Positions 1 through 7,109 of a stretch of DNA of 64,000 nucleotides are shown here, one piece after another. The position numbers and the translations under genes are program-made. The notes under the pieces were generated by a model. It searched no databases, was not told the DNA's origin, and worked only from the letters and a program-made list of their open reading frames with translations. The DNA is taken from positions 4,677,501-4,741,500 of the forward strand of contig NZ_JAZHRX010000001.1 in NCBI RefSeq assembly GCF_036924645.1. Direction: 5' to 3'. Source of the stretch: Bradyrhizobium sp. AZCC 2176 (GTDB lineage Bacteria; Pseudomonadota; Alphaproteobacteria; Rhizobiales; Xanthobacteraceae). Numbering within the stretch: the first letter of the stretch is position 1; each line of letters begins with the position of its first letter.

Positions 1-911
1 GAGAATAGCGGCGCCTCCTCGAACTGCATCACGTCGGCAATGATGCGGTTGCCTTCCTCCCACGCATTCATGACGTGGAAGACGTAGCAGCTCTCGGCGC
101 GGAACCAGACGAGATCCGCAGGCGTGCCGTTGCGTTTCATGACGCCGACATAAGCGCCTTTCTCCGGCTCCCAGGCGTAAGGCGGCCTGCCGCGTATCGC
201 CCGCTCCATGCTGCCGGTGATGGGCAGGATCGGAAACAGCACATGATTTTCTGTGACGATGAAGTCGTGCACCATGCTGGCATAGGGGGATTCGAAACGA
301 TCGAACCGTGTCACCACCCCCGCGGCGCTGACCGATCCGAAGGAGAGGGCGGGGGAAAGGGGACCTGTGGCGTTATAGCCGAAGAACACCATCTCGCCGG
401 TGACGGGATCGACCTTGGGATGCGCGGTGAAGGGGCCCTTGATGGCGCCCTTGTAATCGCAATAGCCCAGACGTTTGAGCGTGCCGGGCTCGATCTCGGT
501 CGGCAGATGGCCTTCCTCCAGCGCCAGCAGCTTTCCGCCGTGGAAGATGATGTTGGTGTTGGCGACGCCGCCATCGTCGGTGATCGCGGCCGGCGCACCC
601 GGCAGCTTGTGGCCGAAGCCACCGAACAGCGCGCGGCCGGCGTCGTGCTCGGCGAGCCATTTCGGGGTGCGGACCCAGCGGTTGCGATAGCTGGCGCGGC
701 CGTTCTCCAGATGGAAGGCGTGGAGCATGCCGTCGCCGACGAACCAGTGCGCGCCTGATACCTCGAATTGCGGGTTGGGACCGTTGCGATAGAGCGTGCC
801 GTTGAGTTCGCGCGGCAATTCGCCGGTCACCGTGAGATGCGGCGCGTCGCATTCCATCGGGATCGGCGCCAGATTGTTCAGGGCTGCCTCGGTCTTCACC
901 TGGTCGAGCAT
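1..911 (-). CDS. Carotenoid oxygenase (RPE65/lignostilbene dioxygenase family), 3' end outside window
   Basis: The reading frame starts at ATG 911 and stays open to the window edge, giving the first 303 residues of a protein family that is usually about 450-500 residues long. These are non-haem iron enzymes that cleave carotenoids, apocarotenoids or stilbenes at a double bond. Visible family features are the N-terminal GTLYRNGPNPQFE segment and conserved His residues in FTAHPKVDP and MVHDFIVTENH, which fit iron ligands of the seven-bladed propeller. The last ligands lie beyond the edge. The gene is divergent from a TetR regulator, with two palindromic operators between them, so the regulator probably controls it. 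The substrate cannot be told from sequence. Confidence 0.9.
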   Translation of the reverse strand, partial: MLDQVKTEAALNNLAPIPMECDAPHLTVTGELPRELNGTLYRNGPNPQFEVSGAHWFVGDGMLHAFHLENGRASYRNRWVRTPKWLAEHDAGRALFGGFGHKLPGAPAAITDDGGVANTNIIFHGGKLLALEEGHLPTEIEPGTLKRLGYCDYKGAIKGPFTAHPKVDPVTGEMVFFGYNATGPLSPALSFGSVSAAGVVTRFDRFESPYASMVHDFIVTENHVLFPILPITGSMERAIRGRPPYAWEPEKGAYVGVMKRNGTPADLVWFRAESCYVFHVMNAWEEGNRIIADVMQFEEAPLF

Positions 912-931
912 CGCACGTTTCCTCTGGTTTA

Positions 932-952
932 AATCTTTACATCGTAAAGATT
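932..952. promoter_or_regulatory. Palindromic operator 1 for the adjacent TetR regulator
   Basis: AATCTTTAC-ATC-GTAAAGATT is a perfect inverted repeat with 9-bp arms and a 3-bp spacer. It lies about 20 bp upstream of the carotenoid oxygenase start. A near-identical site lies 54 bp away on the regulator side, which is the usual arrangement for a TetR protein controlling a divergent promoter pair. Confidence 0.75.
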
Positions 953-985
953 TTAGTAGGGATGTTGAGGCGCACCGTCAAGCAA

Positions 986-1006
986 AATCTTTACAGTGTA
1001 AAAATT
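986..1006. promoter_or_regulatory. Palindromic operator 2 for the adjacent TetR regulator
   Basis: AATCTTTAC-AGT-GTAAAAATT repeats operator 1 with the same 9-3-9 geometry and one arm mismatch. It ends 18 bp before the likely ATG of the TetR gene, so binding here would repress the regulator itself. Confidence 0.75.
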
Positions 1007-1024
1007 GCGGTTATAACGAGTCGC

Positions 1025-1759
1025 ATGGCAAGAACATCGCGAGAAACCCGAACGATTCGTCCCGCCGCAAGGCGCAGACTGGCGAAACCCGTAGCAGAAA
1101 GGCCGGCCAGTCGGCGCAGCCGTCCGGCAGGCGAGACGCCCTATCATCATGGCGATCTGCATGACGCCTTGCTCGCCGCCGCCGAGCGGGTGCTGGAACG
1201 CGACGGATTGCCGGGCCTGACTTTGCGGGCCGTGGCGCGCGAGGCCGGCGTATCGCATGCCGCGCCGACCCATCATTTCGGCGACCTCACCGGGCTACTG
1301 AGCGAACTCGCCGCCATTGGCTTCCGCCGCTTCAATGCCGCCATGACGGCCGCAGGCGAGAGTGAAACGCACCCCCTGATGAAGGCGATGGCGCGCGCCA
1401 AGGCCTACGTCGCCTATGCGCAGGCGCGTCCCGGCATGTACGGGCTGATGTTCCGCACCGAGCGGCTCGACATGACGCGGCCCTCGCTGCACGAGGCGGC
1501 GACCGCCTCGTTCCAGGGACTGGCGACCGCGGCGAGCCTCAGCCGCAACGAAAAACTCACCGGCGAGGCGCTGGAGTCGCTGTCGCTCGACCAGGCGGCG
1601 GCGATTGCGCGGGCGTGGTCGCTGGTGCACGGCTTCACCATGCTGCTGCTCGATGGACGGCTGAAGGATATTTTGCACCGGCTGCCGGAAGGCACCGGCG
1701 TCGACCAACTGCTACATGCGATGCTGCTCTCGACCGTCGCGCGGCCGCCGGCGCCGTAG
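1025..1759 (+). CDS. TetR/AcrR family transcriptional regulator
   Basis: A 244-residue DNA-binding repressor. After a basic N-terminal tail, the motif TPYHHGDLHDALLAAAERVL starts the TetR helix-turn-helix, followed by GLTLRAVAREAGVSHAAPTHHF as recognition region. The C-terminal part resembles the WHG-type ligand domain. ATG 1025 was preferred over ATG 962 because the earlier start would place coding sequence over operator 2. The gene is divergent from the carotenoid oxygenase, so a carotenoid-derived or aromatic inducer is plausible but not shown. Confidence 0.88.
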   Translation: MARTSRETRTIRPAARRRLAKPVAERPASRRSRPAGETPYHHGDLHDALLAAAERVLERDGLPGLTLRAVAREAGVSHAAPTHHFGDLTGLLSELAAIGFRRFNAAMTAAGESETHPLMKAMARAKAYVAYAQARPGMYGLMFRTERLDMTRPSLHEAATASFQGLATAASLSRNEKLTGEALESLSLDQAAAIARAWSLVHGFTMLLLDGRLKDILHRLPEGTGVDQLLHAMLLSTVARPPAP

Positions 1760-1833
1760 GACGGCGGTTTGGGGGCGAGTTCGCTCACGCCGGAATGGAC
1801 CCTGCGCGGCGACGGCTGCGGCTGGCGTGCCGC

Positions 1834-2169
1834 TCAGCAACCCCTGCAAATCTTGGTTTGCCGCGCGAGCCTTGCGTCGGCTTCCGCGTCTTCGTTGGGC
1901 TGCCGCGTCCAATCGTCATACCGCGCTTTGGCGTCCGATTGGGGCGGGGCGCCATTCAGCGGGCCGAGAATGATCTCGCGGTTGCGGGCTGTTCTTCGCT
2001 TTTGCGGCCGATTTTCCTCGCTCGGCGCGTCATTTGCTGTCGGTGGTTCACCCAACCCGTCCCAGGCGATCGGCGCGCCGGCCGTCTGCGTCGAGCAGCC
2101 GGTGCCGGAGGCGCAGCAGCCGGTGAGGGCCGTGCCGGCGATGAGGAGAGCCAGAAGTTTGGTTTGCAT
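1834..2169 (-). CDS. Small putative lipoprotein, unknown function
   Basis: A 111-residue protein starting MQTKLLALLIAGTALTGCC. The short hydrophobic stretch ends in a lipobox LTGC, which predicts lipidation at Cys and attachment to a membrane. The mature part is polar, rich in Pro, Asp and Arg, with a Cys pair near the N-terminus and KICRGC at the end. An upstream in-frame ATG at 2223 would bury the signal peptide, so ATG 2169 is chosen. It converges with the TetR gene. I do not recognise a family. Confidence 0.7.
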   Translation of the reverse strand: MQTKLLALLIAGTALTGCCASGTGCSTQTAGAPIAWDGLGEPPTANDAPSEENRPQKRRTARNREIILGPLNGAPPQSDAKARYDDWTRQPNEDAEADARLARQTKICRGC

Positions 2170-2279
2170 TACTGCCCCGCGTGACGCCGCCGTGAATATC
2201 ATGACCTGATAAGGTTTAAGCACTCAAGCTTCAACCTTTGACGTTAATACGGCGAAAACGCGCCGGGTCGCCGGCTTCA

Positions 2280-2918
2280 TCAGCGCTTCGCCAGGCTCGC
2301 GGCCGTGCCCTTTTCGCCGACCACTTTCACTTCGTCCTTCCCGCACTTGAAATCACGCGCAAATTCGTCCGCGGCCTGGCGCGCAAGCTCGTTGGCATTG
2401 CGGTTGGCCTGGCCGTCGATATAGGCGACATGGCAGACCGCACCCGGCGGTAGCCGCGTCACGGCGAGCATCGGTTTCGAGGTCGGGCTTCCGGACTTGT
2501 CCGGGTCGTTGTTGTCGGCGATCAGCCAGCGCTGAATGATCGCGAACGGCCTGCCGTCCATTGCGCGCCATTCGATGGTGTGCGCGGTGGAATTGAAGGG
2601 GGCAAACCAAGTCTCCGCGGCCGGCTCCTTGGCGGCGGCTGCTTGGTTGGGCCCGACAGAGACGGTCTGGCGCAGGTCCTCCTCGCTGATCAGCACCACC
2701 AGCCCGGATTTGCCGGGGCATACCTGAGTCGAGCTGCCGTTGGGGTCTCGGGGCTTGTCGATGGTGCGGCAGTCCTTCGGCGCTGATGACGTGTAGCTGC
2801 TGCTGAATGTTTGGGCGTCGGCCGGTGAAATCGGGCCAAACGCAGCCGCCAATAGGGTCGTGGCGGCCGGCATTATGAGTTGCCGATGGGAGACGCGTTT
2901 CGTCTGCATTTCTCGCAT
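2280..2918 (-). CDS. Exported hypothetical protein
   Basis: A 212-residue protein with an N-terminal export signal (hydrophobic MPAATTLLAAAFGPISPADA, predicted cleavage after ADAQ). ATG 2918 is preceded by GGAGG at a 4-base spacing, which decides the start over the upstream ATG 2945. The mature part has Cys residues in KDCRTIDK, STQVCPGK, GAVCHVAY and FKCGKDE, which could form two disulfides. It contains ISEEDLRQTVSVG and a central WFAPFNSTAHTIEWR stretch. No known domain is recognised. It stands alone between the lipoprotein and the SET-domain gene. Confidence 0.75.
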   Translation of the reverse strand: MREMQTKRVSHRQLIMPAATTLLAAAFGPISPADAQTFSSSYTSSAPKDCRTIDKPRDPNGSSTQVCPGKSGLVVLISEEDLRQTVSVGPNQAAAAKEPAAETWFAPFNSTAHTIEWRAMDGRPFAIIQRWLIADNNDPDKSGSPTSKPMLAVTRLPPGAVCHVAYIDGQANRNANELARQAADEFARDFKCGKDEVKVVGEKGTAASLAKR

Positions 2919-3056
2919 GGAACCTCCAGGATCAGACGTGTGCAATCTGGGGAAGGTTCATGGCAAAGGTGCGAAACACCTGACATTGCCGCGGAATCGT
3001 CCTAGAAGGGCGGCTTCGCAATTCTCCTTCAGAAGCGTGCAGTTCATTCAATCGTC

Positions 3057-3899
3057 ATGGCCTCCATACCCTCGAATAAACCCTATCGCGTCGGCCGTTC
3101 GCGCACCGGACTTGGCCTCTTTGCCACCAAGCCGATCAAGAAGGGCACCAAGATCATCCGCTATTTTGGACCGCTTCTGGATTCGAAGAAGAAGAAAGAC
3201 GACGCGATCGAGAACAAGTACCTGTTCGAGCTGAATGACCGCTGGACCATCGACGGCTCGGTGCGCAAGAACATCGCCCGCTATATCAACCACGCCTGCA
3301 AGCCGAACGCGGAATCCGACGTTCGCCCACGCAAGCGCAAGGTGTTCATCCGCGCCATCAAGAACATCGAGCCGGGCGAGGAGATCAACTACGATTACGG
3401 TACCGACTACTTCAAAGCCTATCTGAAGCCGATCGGCTGCAAATGCACGGCCTGCGAGAAGAAGCGCAAGAAGCAGCGCGCGGAAGCGCGGGCTGAAAAG
3501 GCCCGCCTGAAGGCCAAGGCCGAGCGCAAGGCGCTGAAAAAGGCGGAGAAGCTCGCCAAGGGACAGCAGAAGGCGGAAGCCAAGCTGAAGGAAAAATTGA
3601 AGGAAAAGGCGGGGCGGAAGTCGAAAAAGAAGCTCAAGCTGAACGGCCATTCCCTCGATGGCAAGGCCCGCAATGGCAAGGCCCGCAATGGCAAGGCCCT
3701 CAACGGCAAGGCCCGCGCCAACAAGTCCCGCGCCGATGTGTCCCTTAATGGCAAGCACCTGACCCGCAACGGCCGCGTCGGGGTTGCCGGCAAAAAATCG
3801 AACGCCAGGAAGCCGCCGATTTCTGTGCCTGCGCCGGTCCTCGCGCCTGCAGCTCAGCCCGCTGCAATATCCCTTGAGGCTCAGCCCACCGCTATCTGA
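3057..3899 (+). CDS. SET-domain protein lysine methyltransferase with basic histone-like tail
   Basis: A 280-residue protein. Residues about 12-118 form a SET domain: GLGLFATKPIKKG, the pseudoknot motif RYINHACKPN (NHAC at 78-81) and EEINYDYG (YDYG 112-115). A post-SET-like C-x-C-x2-C follows at Cys128, 130 and 133. SET enzymes transfer methyl groups from S-adenosylmethionine to lysines. Residues 134-250 are extremely Lys/Ala/Arg-rich, resembling histone H1-like tails, and include pentapeptide repeats of GKARN type at about 201-219. This tail may bind nucleic acid or be the substrate. The fourth post-SET Cys is not evident. A long open frame on the opposite strand is a compositional shadow. 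Confidence 0.88.
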   Translation: MASIPSNKPYRVGRSRTGLGLFATKPIKKGTKIIRYFGPLLDSKKKKDDAIENKYLFELNDRWTIDGSVRKNIARYINHACKPNAESDVRPRKRKVFIRAIKNIEPGEEINYDYGTDYFKAYLKPIGCKCTACEKKRKKQRAEARAEKARLKAKAERKALKKAEKLAKGQQKAEAKLKEKLKEKAGRKSKKKLKLNGHSLDGKARNGKARNGKALNGKARANKSRADVSLNGKHLTRNGRVGVAGKKSNARKPPISVPAPVLAPAAQPAAISLEAQPTAI

Positions 3900-3941
3900 A
3901 GTCTCATCCACCAGCCTTGTGCAGGGCTGCCCGCGCGCCGT

Positions 3942-4856
3942 TCAAGCCGCGTTTCCTTGCCGCTGTCCGCTTTCGATTCTGGCGATCCAGGCCGCGGTGG
4001 TTTTGCCGATCGTCTCGGGATGATCCTCCTGGAGATAATGGGCGCCCGCGCCGAGGCGCACCAATTCGCAATCGTGCAAGCCGGAAGCAAAACGCTCGGC
4101 AAAGCCGGGCGAGACGAGGGCGCCGGGATCCCCGGCGAAAAGCAGCTTTGGATAATGGGAAGATGCCAACGCCGCATGCGCCTGCTCGAGGCTGGCATAG
4201 ACGTCTGCCGGCTCGCCCGCGATCGGCAGTTCGTTCGGCAGCCGCCAGGTCGGGCGCCGCGATTCCGGAGAGGGGAACGGCGCGCGGTAGACGGCCATCT
4301 CTTCCTCGCTCAGCTTTCGCAGGATGGAGCCCGGCAATATCCGTTCAACGAAGGCGTTGCCGTTGAGGATCATCTGTTCGCCTTCGCCCGGCGTCCTGAA
4401 CTTACGAAATGTTTCGCGCGCGGCCGGCACCTGATGGAAGTCATCCCACGTCGGCATCGGCCGGATAAATTCCATGAAGGCGAGCCCGCGGACGAAGTCC
4501 GGCCGGCGCGCCGCCAGATGGAAGGCCAGCGCCGTTCCCCAATCCTGCGCCACGAGATAGGCCGACCTGATATCGGTAGCAGTGATGAAAGCGTCGAGAT
4601 AACGGACCTGATCCTCGAAGCGGTAGTCAATGTCGGGCTTGCCGGATTGGCCGTAGCCGATCAGATCCGGGGCGATGCATCGCGCCACCGGTGCGACGAA
4701 CGGGATGATGTTGCGCCAGATGTAGGACGACGTGGGATTGCCGTGCAGGAAAAGGGCGACCGCGGCCCCCGGCCGGCCCATCTCGCGATAGGCCATCGTC
4801 GAATCGAGTACGGATCGTTGTGGCAGCGTGAAGTCGGCGATCATCGTGGTCGTCAT
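3942..4856 (-). CDS. Haloalkane dehalogenase, DbjA-like
   Basis: A 304-residue alpha/beta hydrolase that should hydrolyse carbon-halogen bonds of haloalkanes to alcohol and halide. The family signature is complete: HGNPTSSY with halide-binding Asn40, nucleophile Asp105 and halide-binding Trp106 in AQDWG, catalytic acid Glu129 in FMEFIRP, and His273 in GAHYLQEDH. It is closely similar, from memory, to DbjA of Bradyrhizobium japonicum, but lacks most of the charged insertion that DbjA carries just after FIRPMPTW; here the chain goes directly DDFHQVPAARETF. It overlaps its TetR gene by 4 bases (ATGA), so the two are co-translated and probably derepressed by the substrate. Confidence 0.88.
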   Translation of the reverse strand: MTTTMIADFTLPQRSVLDSTMAYREMGRPGAAVALFLHGNPTSSYIWRNIIPFVAPVARCIAPDLIGYGQSGKPDIDYRFEDQVRYLDAFITATDIRSAYLVAQDWGTALAFHLAARRPDFVRGLAFMEFIRPMPTWDDFHQVPAARETFRKFRTPGEGEQMILNGNAFVERILPGSILRKLSEEEMAVYRAPFPSPESRRPTWRLPNELPIAGEPADVYASLEQAHAALASSHYPKLLFAGDPGALVSPGFAERFASGLHDCELVRLGAGAHYLQEDHPETIGKTTAAWIARIESGQRQGNAA

Positions 4857-5446
4857 TTGCCGGGCTCCTTGAAAACGGTTGCGAAGGCGATCCGCTTGAA
4901 TCGTTGCAGCGGCTCTGCGGTACGCGTGACTTTCATGCGGAGGATTGCGCCTTCCCAGGAGGCAAGGAGGAAATCGGCAAGTTCGTCAGGCGCGAAGGTG
5001 TTATCGATCTCGCCGCTGGTCTGGGCTTCGTGGATGCAGGCGGCGAAGAGGCCACGCCATTCCATGAAAATGGCAACCAGGCGCTCTCGCAGCATCTCGC
5101 TGACCGGCGCGGCCTCGAGACTGAAGTCGCCAATGAGACAACCGCGCGCGAACTCGTCCGCTTCGAGGCGCTCCGTGATGATGTCGAGATATCGCATCAG
5201 GCGTTGACGCGGCGATTGACCGATATTGTCCAGAGCCCCGGCCACAAGCGCCTTGGTGTGATCGAAATAGCGGTCGAGGACCTCGCCGGCGAAGGCCTCC
5301 TTCGAGCGGAAATGGTTGGTGAAGGAGCCTTGCGGGGCGTCCGCCTCGAGCACGATGTCGCGCACACCGGCGCCGACATAGCCCTTGCGGAACATGACCT
5401 TGAGGCCTGCGTCGAGAATGCTGTCGCGATGGGATGCCTTCGCCAT
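4853..5446 (-). CDS. TetR family regulator of the dehalogenase
   Basis: A 197-residue repressor with an N-terminal helix-turn-helix (ILDAGLKVMFRKGYVGAGV, then APQGSFTNHFRSKEAFAGEV) and a C-terminal domain ending DELADFLLASWEGAILRMKV typical of TetR_C_6/7-like proteins related to NemR/AcuR. It is the first gene of a two-gene unit with the dehalogenase (ATGA overlap). An 18-bp perfect palindrome sits directly in front of the start, so autoregulation is very likely. An in-frame TTG two codons upstream is an alternative start. Confidence 0.88.
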   Translation of the reverse strand: MAKASHRDSILDAGLKVMFRKGYVGAGVRDIVLEADAPQGSFTNHFRSKEAFAGEVLDRYFDHTKALVAGALDNIGQSPRQRLMRYLDIITERLEADEFARGCLIGDFSLEAAPVSEMLRERLVAIFMEWRGLFAACIHEAQTSGEIDNTFAPDELADFLLASWEGAILRMKVTRTAEPLQRFKRIAFATVFKEPGK

Positions 5447-5454
5447 GAGCAATC

Positions 5455-5472
5455 AATACGTACGTACGTATT
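5455..5472. promoter_or_regulatory. Perfect 18-bp palindrome, TetR operator of dehalogenase operon
   Basis: AATACGTACGTACGTATT is its own reverse complement and lies 8 bases in front of the TetR start codon. Its position overlapping the promoter/leader suggests an autorepression site. Confidence 0.8.
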
Positions 5473-5501
5473 ATTTGTCAAGGTAGTTTTTCGGACCGAA
5501 C

Positions 5502-5539
5502 GAAGGTTGTCCGATTTTCTGAAGGTTGTCCGATTTTCT
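5502..5539. repeat. Two tandem 19-bp direct repeats
   Basis: GAAGGTTGTCCGATTTTCT occurs twice with no gap (5502-5520 and 5521-5539). It lies between the dehalogenase operon promoter and the convergent end of the DUF6522 gene. It may be a regulator site or a replication slip; nothing decides between them. Confidence 0.8.
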
Positions 5540-5563
5540 TGTGTCGGGGTAGTTTCGAGTGTT

Positions 5564-5887
5564 TTAGCCGCCGGGCATCCGCACCGATTTCGGCAGCGCT
5601 GAATCGCCGAAGTCGACCGCCGAGCGTTGAATGATCGCGCCGGTTTCGTCGATCACGACGCGAAACCGCCGGTGTTCGGAGAAGAAGGTCAGGCGATGCC
5701 GGCCAGCGTCGGCGTCGACCCCGCGCTCGGCAAGGCTCGTGATCCTGCCCGCGCGCATCTCTTGCTGCAGCAGGGCAGGCGCCAGGCCGAGACCTTCGGC
5801 GACGATGGCGGCATCGATCTGCACAGTGCCATTTTCGAACGCGATCGGTTTCATGCGCTGCACCTGATGCTTCGTGGCGACGGTCAT
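5564..5887 (-). CDS. DUF6522-like small protein, NO cassette
   Basis: A 107-residue protein starting MTVATKHQVQRMKPIAFENG. It contains VQIDAAIVAEGLGLAPALLQ, a central TSLAERGVDADAGRHRLTFF and a C-terminal VVIDETGAIIQRSAVDFG. I assign it to the DUF6522 family from memory of this pattern, with no known biochemical role. Its start overlaps the stop of the upstream Rrf2 regulator by ATGA, so it is co-translated with it and is likely part of the same nitric-oxide or iron-sulfur response. The frame could be extended upstream inside the regulator gene, but only the ATG at 5887 fits the coupling. Confidence 0.75.
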   Translation of the reverse strand: MTVATKHQVQRMKPIAFENGTVQIDAAIVAEGLGLAPALLQQEMRAGRITSLAERGVDADAGRHRLTFFSEHRRFRVVIDETGAIIQRSAVDFGDSALPKSVRMPGG

Positions 5888-6312
5888 GCGGGCGCCGGGC
5901 GCCGCCGGGCCGTCGCTGGATAGGCGCATTCCGCCAGCGTGGTGGCGTCGAGTTCGCGCATGAAGGCTTCGCGGGCGGCGGCGAGTTTTGCTTTCAGCCG
6001 GCAGCGCGGCTTTAGCACGCAATTGCCGCCATCCTCGCGAAAACATTCGACCAGCGGCGGCCCTTCCAGGGCGCGCACCACCTCGCCGATCGTGATTGAC
6101 TGGGCGGGGCGGGCCAGCGTGAAGCCGCCACCGACGCCGCGCTGGGTCGTGATGAAGCCGCTGTCGGCGAGGTCGCGCACCACCTTGGCCAGATGGTTGC
6201 GGGAAATGCCGAACTCGGCCGCAATTTCATTGGTTGCGAACGAGCGACCGGGGTCGCCCGCCAGCCGCATCAAGGCGCGCAACGCGAAATCCGTGAACGA
6301 CGTCAGGCGCAT
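5884..6312 (-). CDS. Rrf2 family regulator, NsrR-like
   Basis: A 142-residue Rrf2-family repressor. The N-terminal winged helix runs MRLTSFTDFALRALMRLAG to ISRNHLAKVVRDLADSGFI, with the wing RGVGGGFTLARP. Three Cys in VECFREDGGNC-VLKPRC match the iron-sulfur cluster ligands of NsrR, which senses nitric oxide. It is divergent from a truncated haemoglobin gene, with a 25-bp NsrR-type palindrome in the shared promoter. Downstream it couples to the DUF6522 gene. The NO role is inferred from cysteines, operator and neighbours. Confidence 0.88.
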   Translation of the reverse strand: MRLTSFTDFALRALMRLAGDPGRSFATNEIAAEFGISRNHLAKVVRDLADSGFITTQRGVGGGFTLARPAQSITIGEVVRALEGPPLVECFREDGGNCVLKPRCRLKAKLAAAREAFMRELDATTLAECAYPATARRRPAPA

Positions 6313-6358
6313 GGGAGCTCTCTTGAAAGATCTGCTTGCAAAACATCTATAGCCGTCT

Positions 6359-6383
6359 AAATAGGCATTTGAAATACCTATTT
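6359..6383. promoter_or_regulatory. NsrR-type operator
   Basis: A 25-bp near-perfect palindrome with outer arms AAATAGG and CCTATTT and an inner ATTT/AAAT pair, only one symmetric position mismatching. It resembles the NsrR consensus of two 11-bp half-sites around A/T-rich centres. It lies 16 bp before the haemoglobin start and about 46 bp before the regulator start, so it can control both directions. Confidence 0.75.
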
Positions 6384-6399
6384 AAGGGCAGGCCGATAA

Positions 6400-6870
6400 A
6401 TGGAAGCGATCGTGGCAGGGCCGGCGCGGCGTGAGCGGTTGACAGCCGAAATCATGGAGCGGACGGGCATCGACGAGGCGATGATCGAGCGCCTGGTGCG
6501 CGGCTTCTACGCCAAGGTTCGCGAAGATGCGGTGCTGGGGCCGATCTTCGAGGCCCGCATCAGGGATTGGGAGCCGCATCTGGCGCAGATGTGCGCGTTC
6601 TGGTCGTCGGTCGCGCTGATGACGGCGCGCTACCACGGCACGCCGATGGCCAAGCATCTGCCGCTGCCGGTCGACGCGCGGCATTTCGACCGCTGGCTCG
6701 AACTGTTCGAGCAAACCGCCCGCGAGATCTGCCCGCCCGAGGCGGAAGCGCATTTCGTGGAACGGGCGCGGCGCATCGCATCAAGCCTCGAACTCGGCAT
6801 CGCCGGCGCCCACGGCGTCATGCTCGGTAACGGGGAACGATTTCGGCGCAATCAAACAGGAGCAGTGTGA
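6400..6870 (+). CDS. Group III truncated haemoglobin
   Basis: A 156-residue globin of the truncated group III type, which binds haem and O2/NO and is linked to nitrosative stress. Visible group III marks are FYAKVREDAVLGPIF, CAFWSSVALMTARYHGTPM, HLPLPVDARHFDRWLELF with proximal His95, and the downstream Trp99. Its last base of the stop overlaps the start of a 44-codon membrane protein gene (TGATG). The promoter holds the NsrR-like operator, so it is probably repressed until nitric oxide appears. Confidence 0.92.
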   Translation: MEAIVAGPARRERLTAEIMERTGIDEAMIERLVRGFYAKVREDAVLGPIFEARIRDWEPHLAQMCAFWSSVALMTARYHGTPMAKHLPLPVDARHFDRWLELFEQTAREICPPEAEAHFVERARRIASSLELGIAGAHGVMLGNGERFRRNQTGAV

Positions 6871-7004
6871 TGGCTTATCGCGTGCATGTCGTGACCAACA
6901 AGGAACAGGCCGATCCCTATTCCGGCAGCAGCCTGGTGCCGATGCTCGTGATCGGGCTGGTGCTGACCTTTGCGGGGATGATCGCGGCGTTGATGCTGAG
7001 CTGA
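6870..7004 (+). CDS. 44-residue single-span membrane protein coupled to the haemoglobin
   Basis: The haemoglobin stop TGA and this ATG share one base (TGATG), and AGGAGCAG precedes it. The product begins MAYRVHVVTNKEQADPY and continues with one strongly hydrophobic helix (about residues 22-43) ending MLS. The N-terminal half is polar. It should be a small inner-membrane protein, possibly anchoring or partnering the globin or a respiratory oxidase. I do not recognise the family. The length is below usual gene-finder limits, so it could easily be missed. Confidence 0.75.
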   Translation: MAYRVHVVTNKEQADPYSGSSLVPMLVIGLVLTFAGMIAALMLS

Positions 7005-7017
7005 GGCTCTTTCCCCC

Positions 7018-7102
7018 GTCGTTGCGAGGAGCGAAGCGACGAAGCAATCCGTCTATCCGCTATGCCGCGATATGGATTGCTTCGCTTCGCTCGCAATGAC
7101 GG
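7018..7102. repeat. Intergenic palindromic repeat (GAAGCAATCC family)
   Basis: An imperfect inverted repeat: GTTGCGAGGAGCGAAGCGAC and GAAGCAATCC on the left pair with GGATTGCTTCGCTTCGC and TCGCAATGACGG on the right. A second copy of the same family lies at 36255-36370. It separates the haemoglobin unit from a convergent gene and may act as a bidirectional terminator or a mobile REP-like element. Confidence 0.8.
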
Positions 7103-7109
7103 TTGAAGC

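Noticed and set aside
3048..3911. 287-codon frame opposite to the SET gene with Leu-Ala-Gly repeats
   Set aside because: The repeats are the reverse reading of the Lys-rich tail; the SET motifs on the plus strand are decisive.
5502..5539. Tandem repeat as a CRISPR start
   Set aside because: Only two 19-bp units without spacers; no cas genes anywhere in the window.
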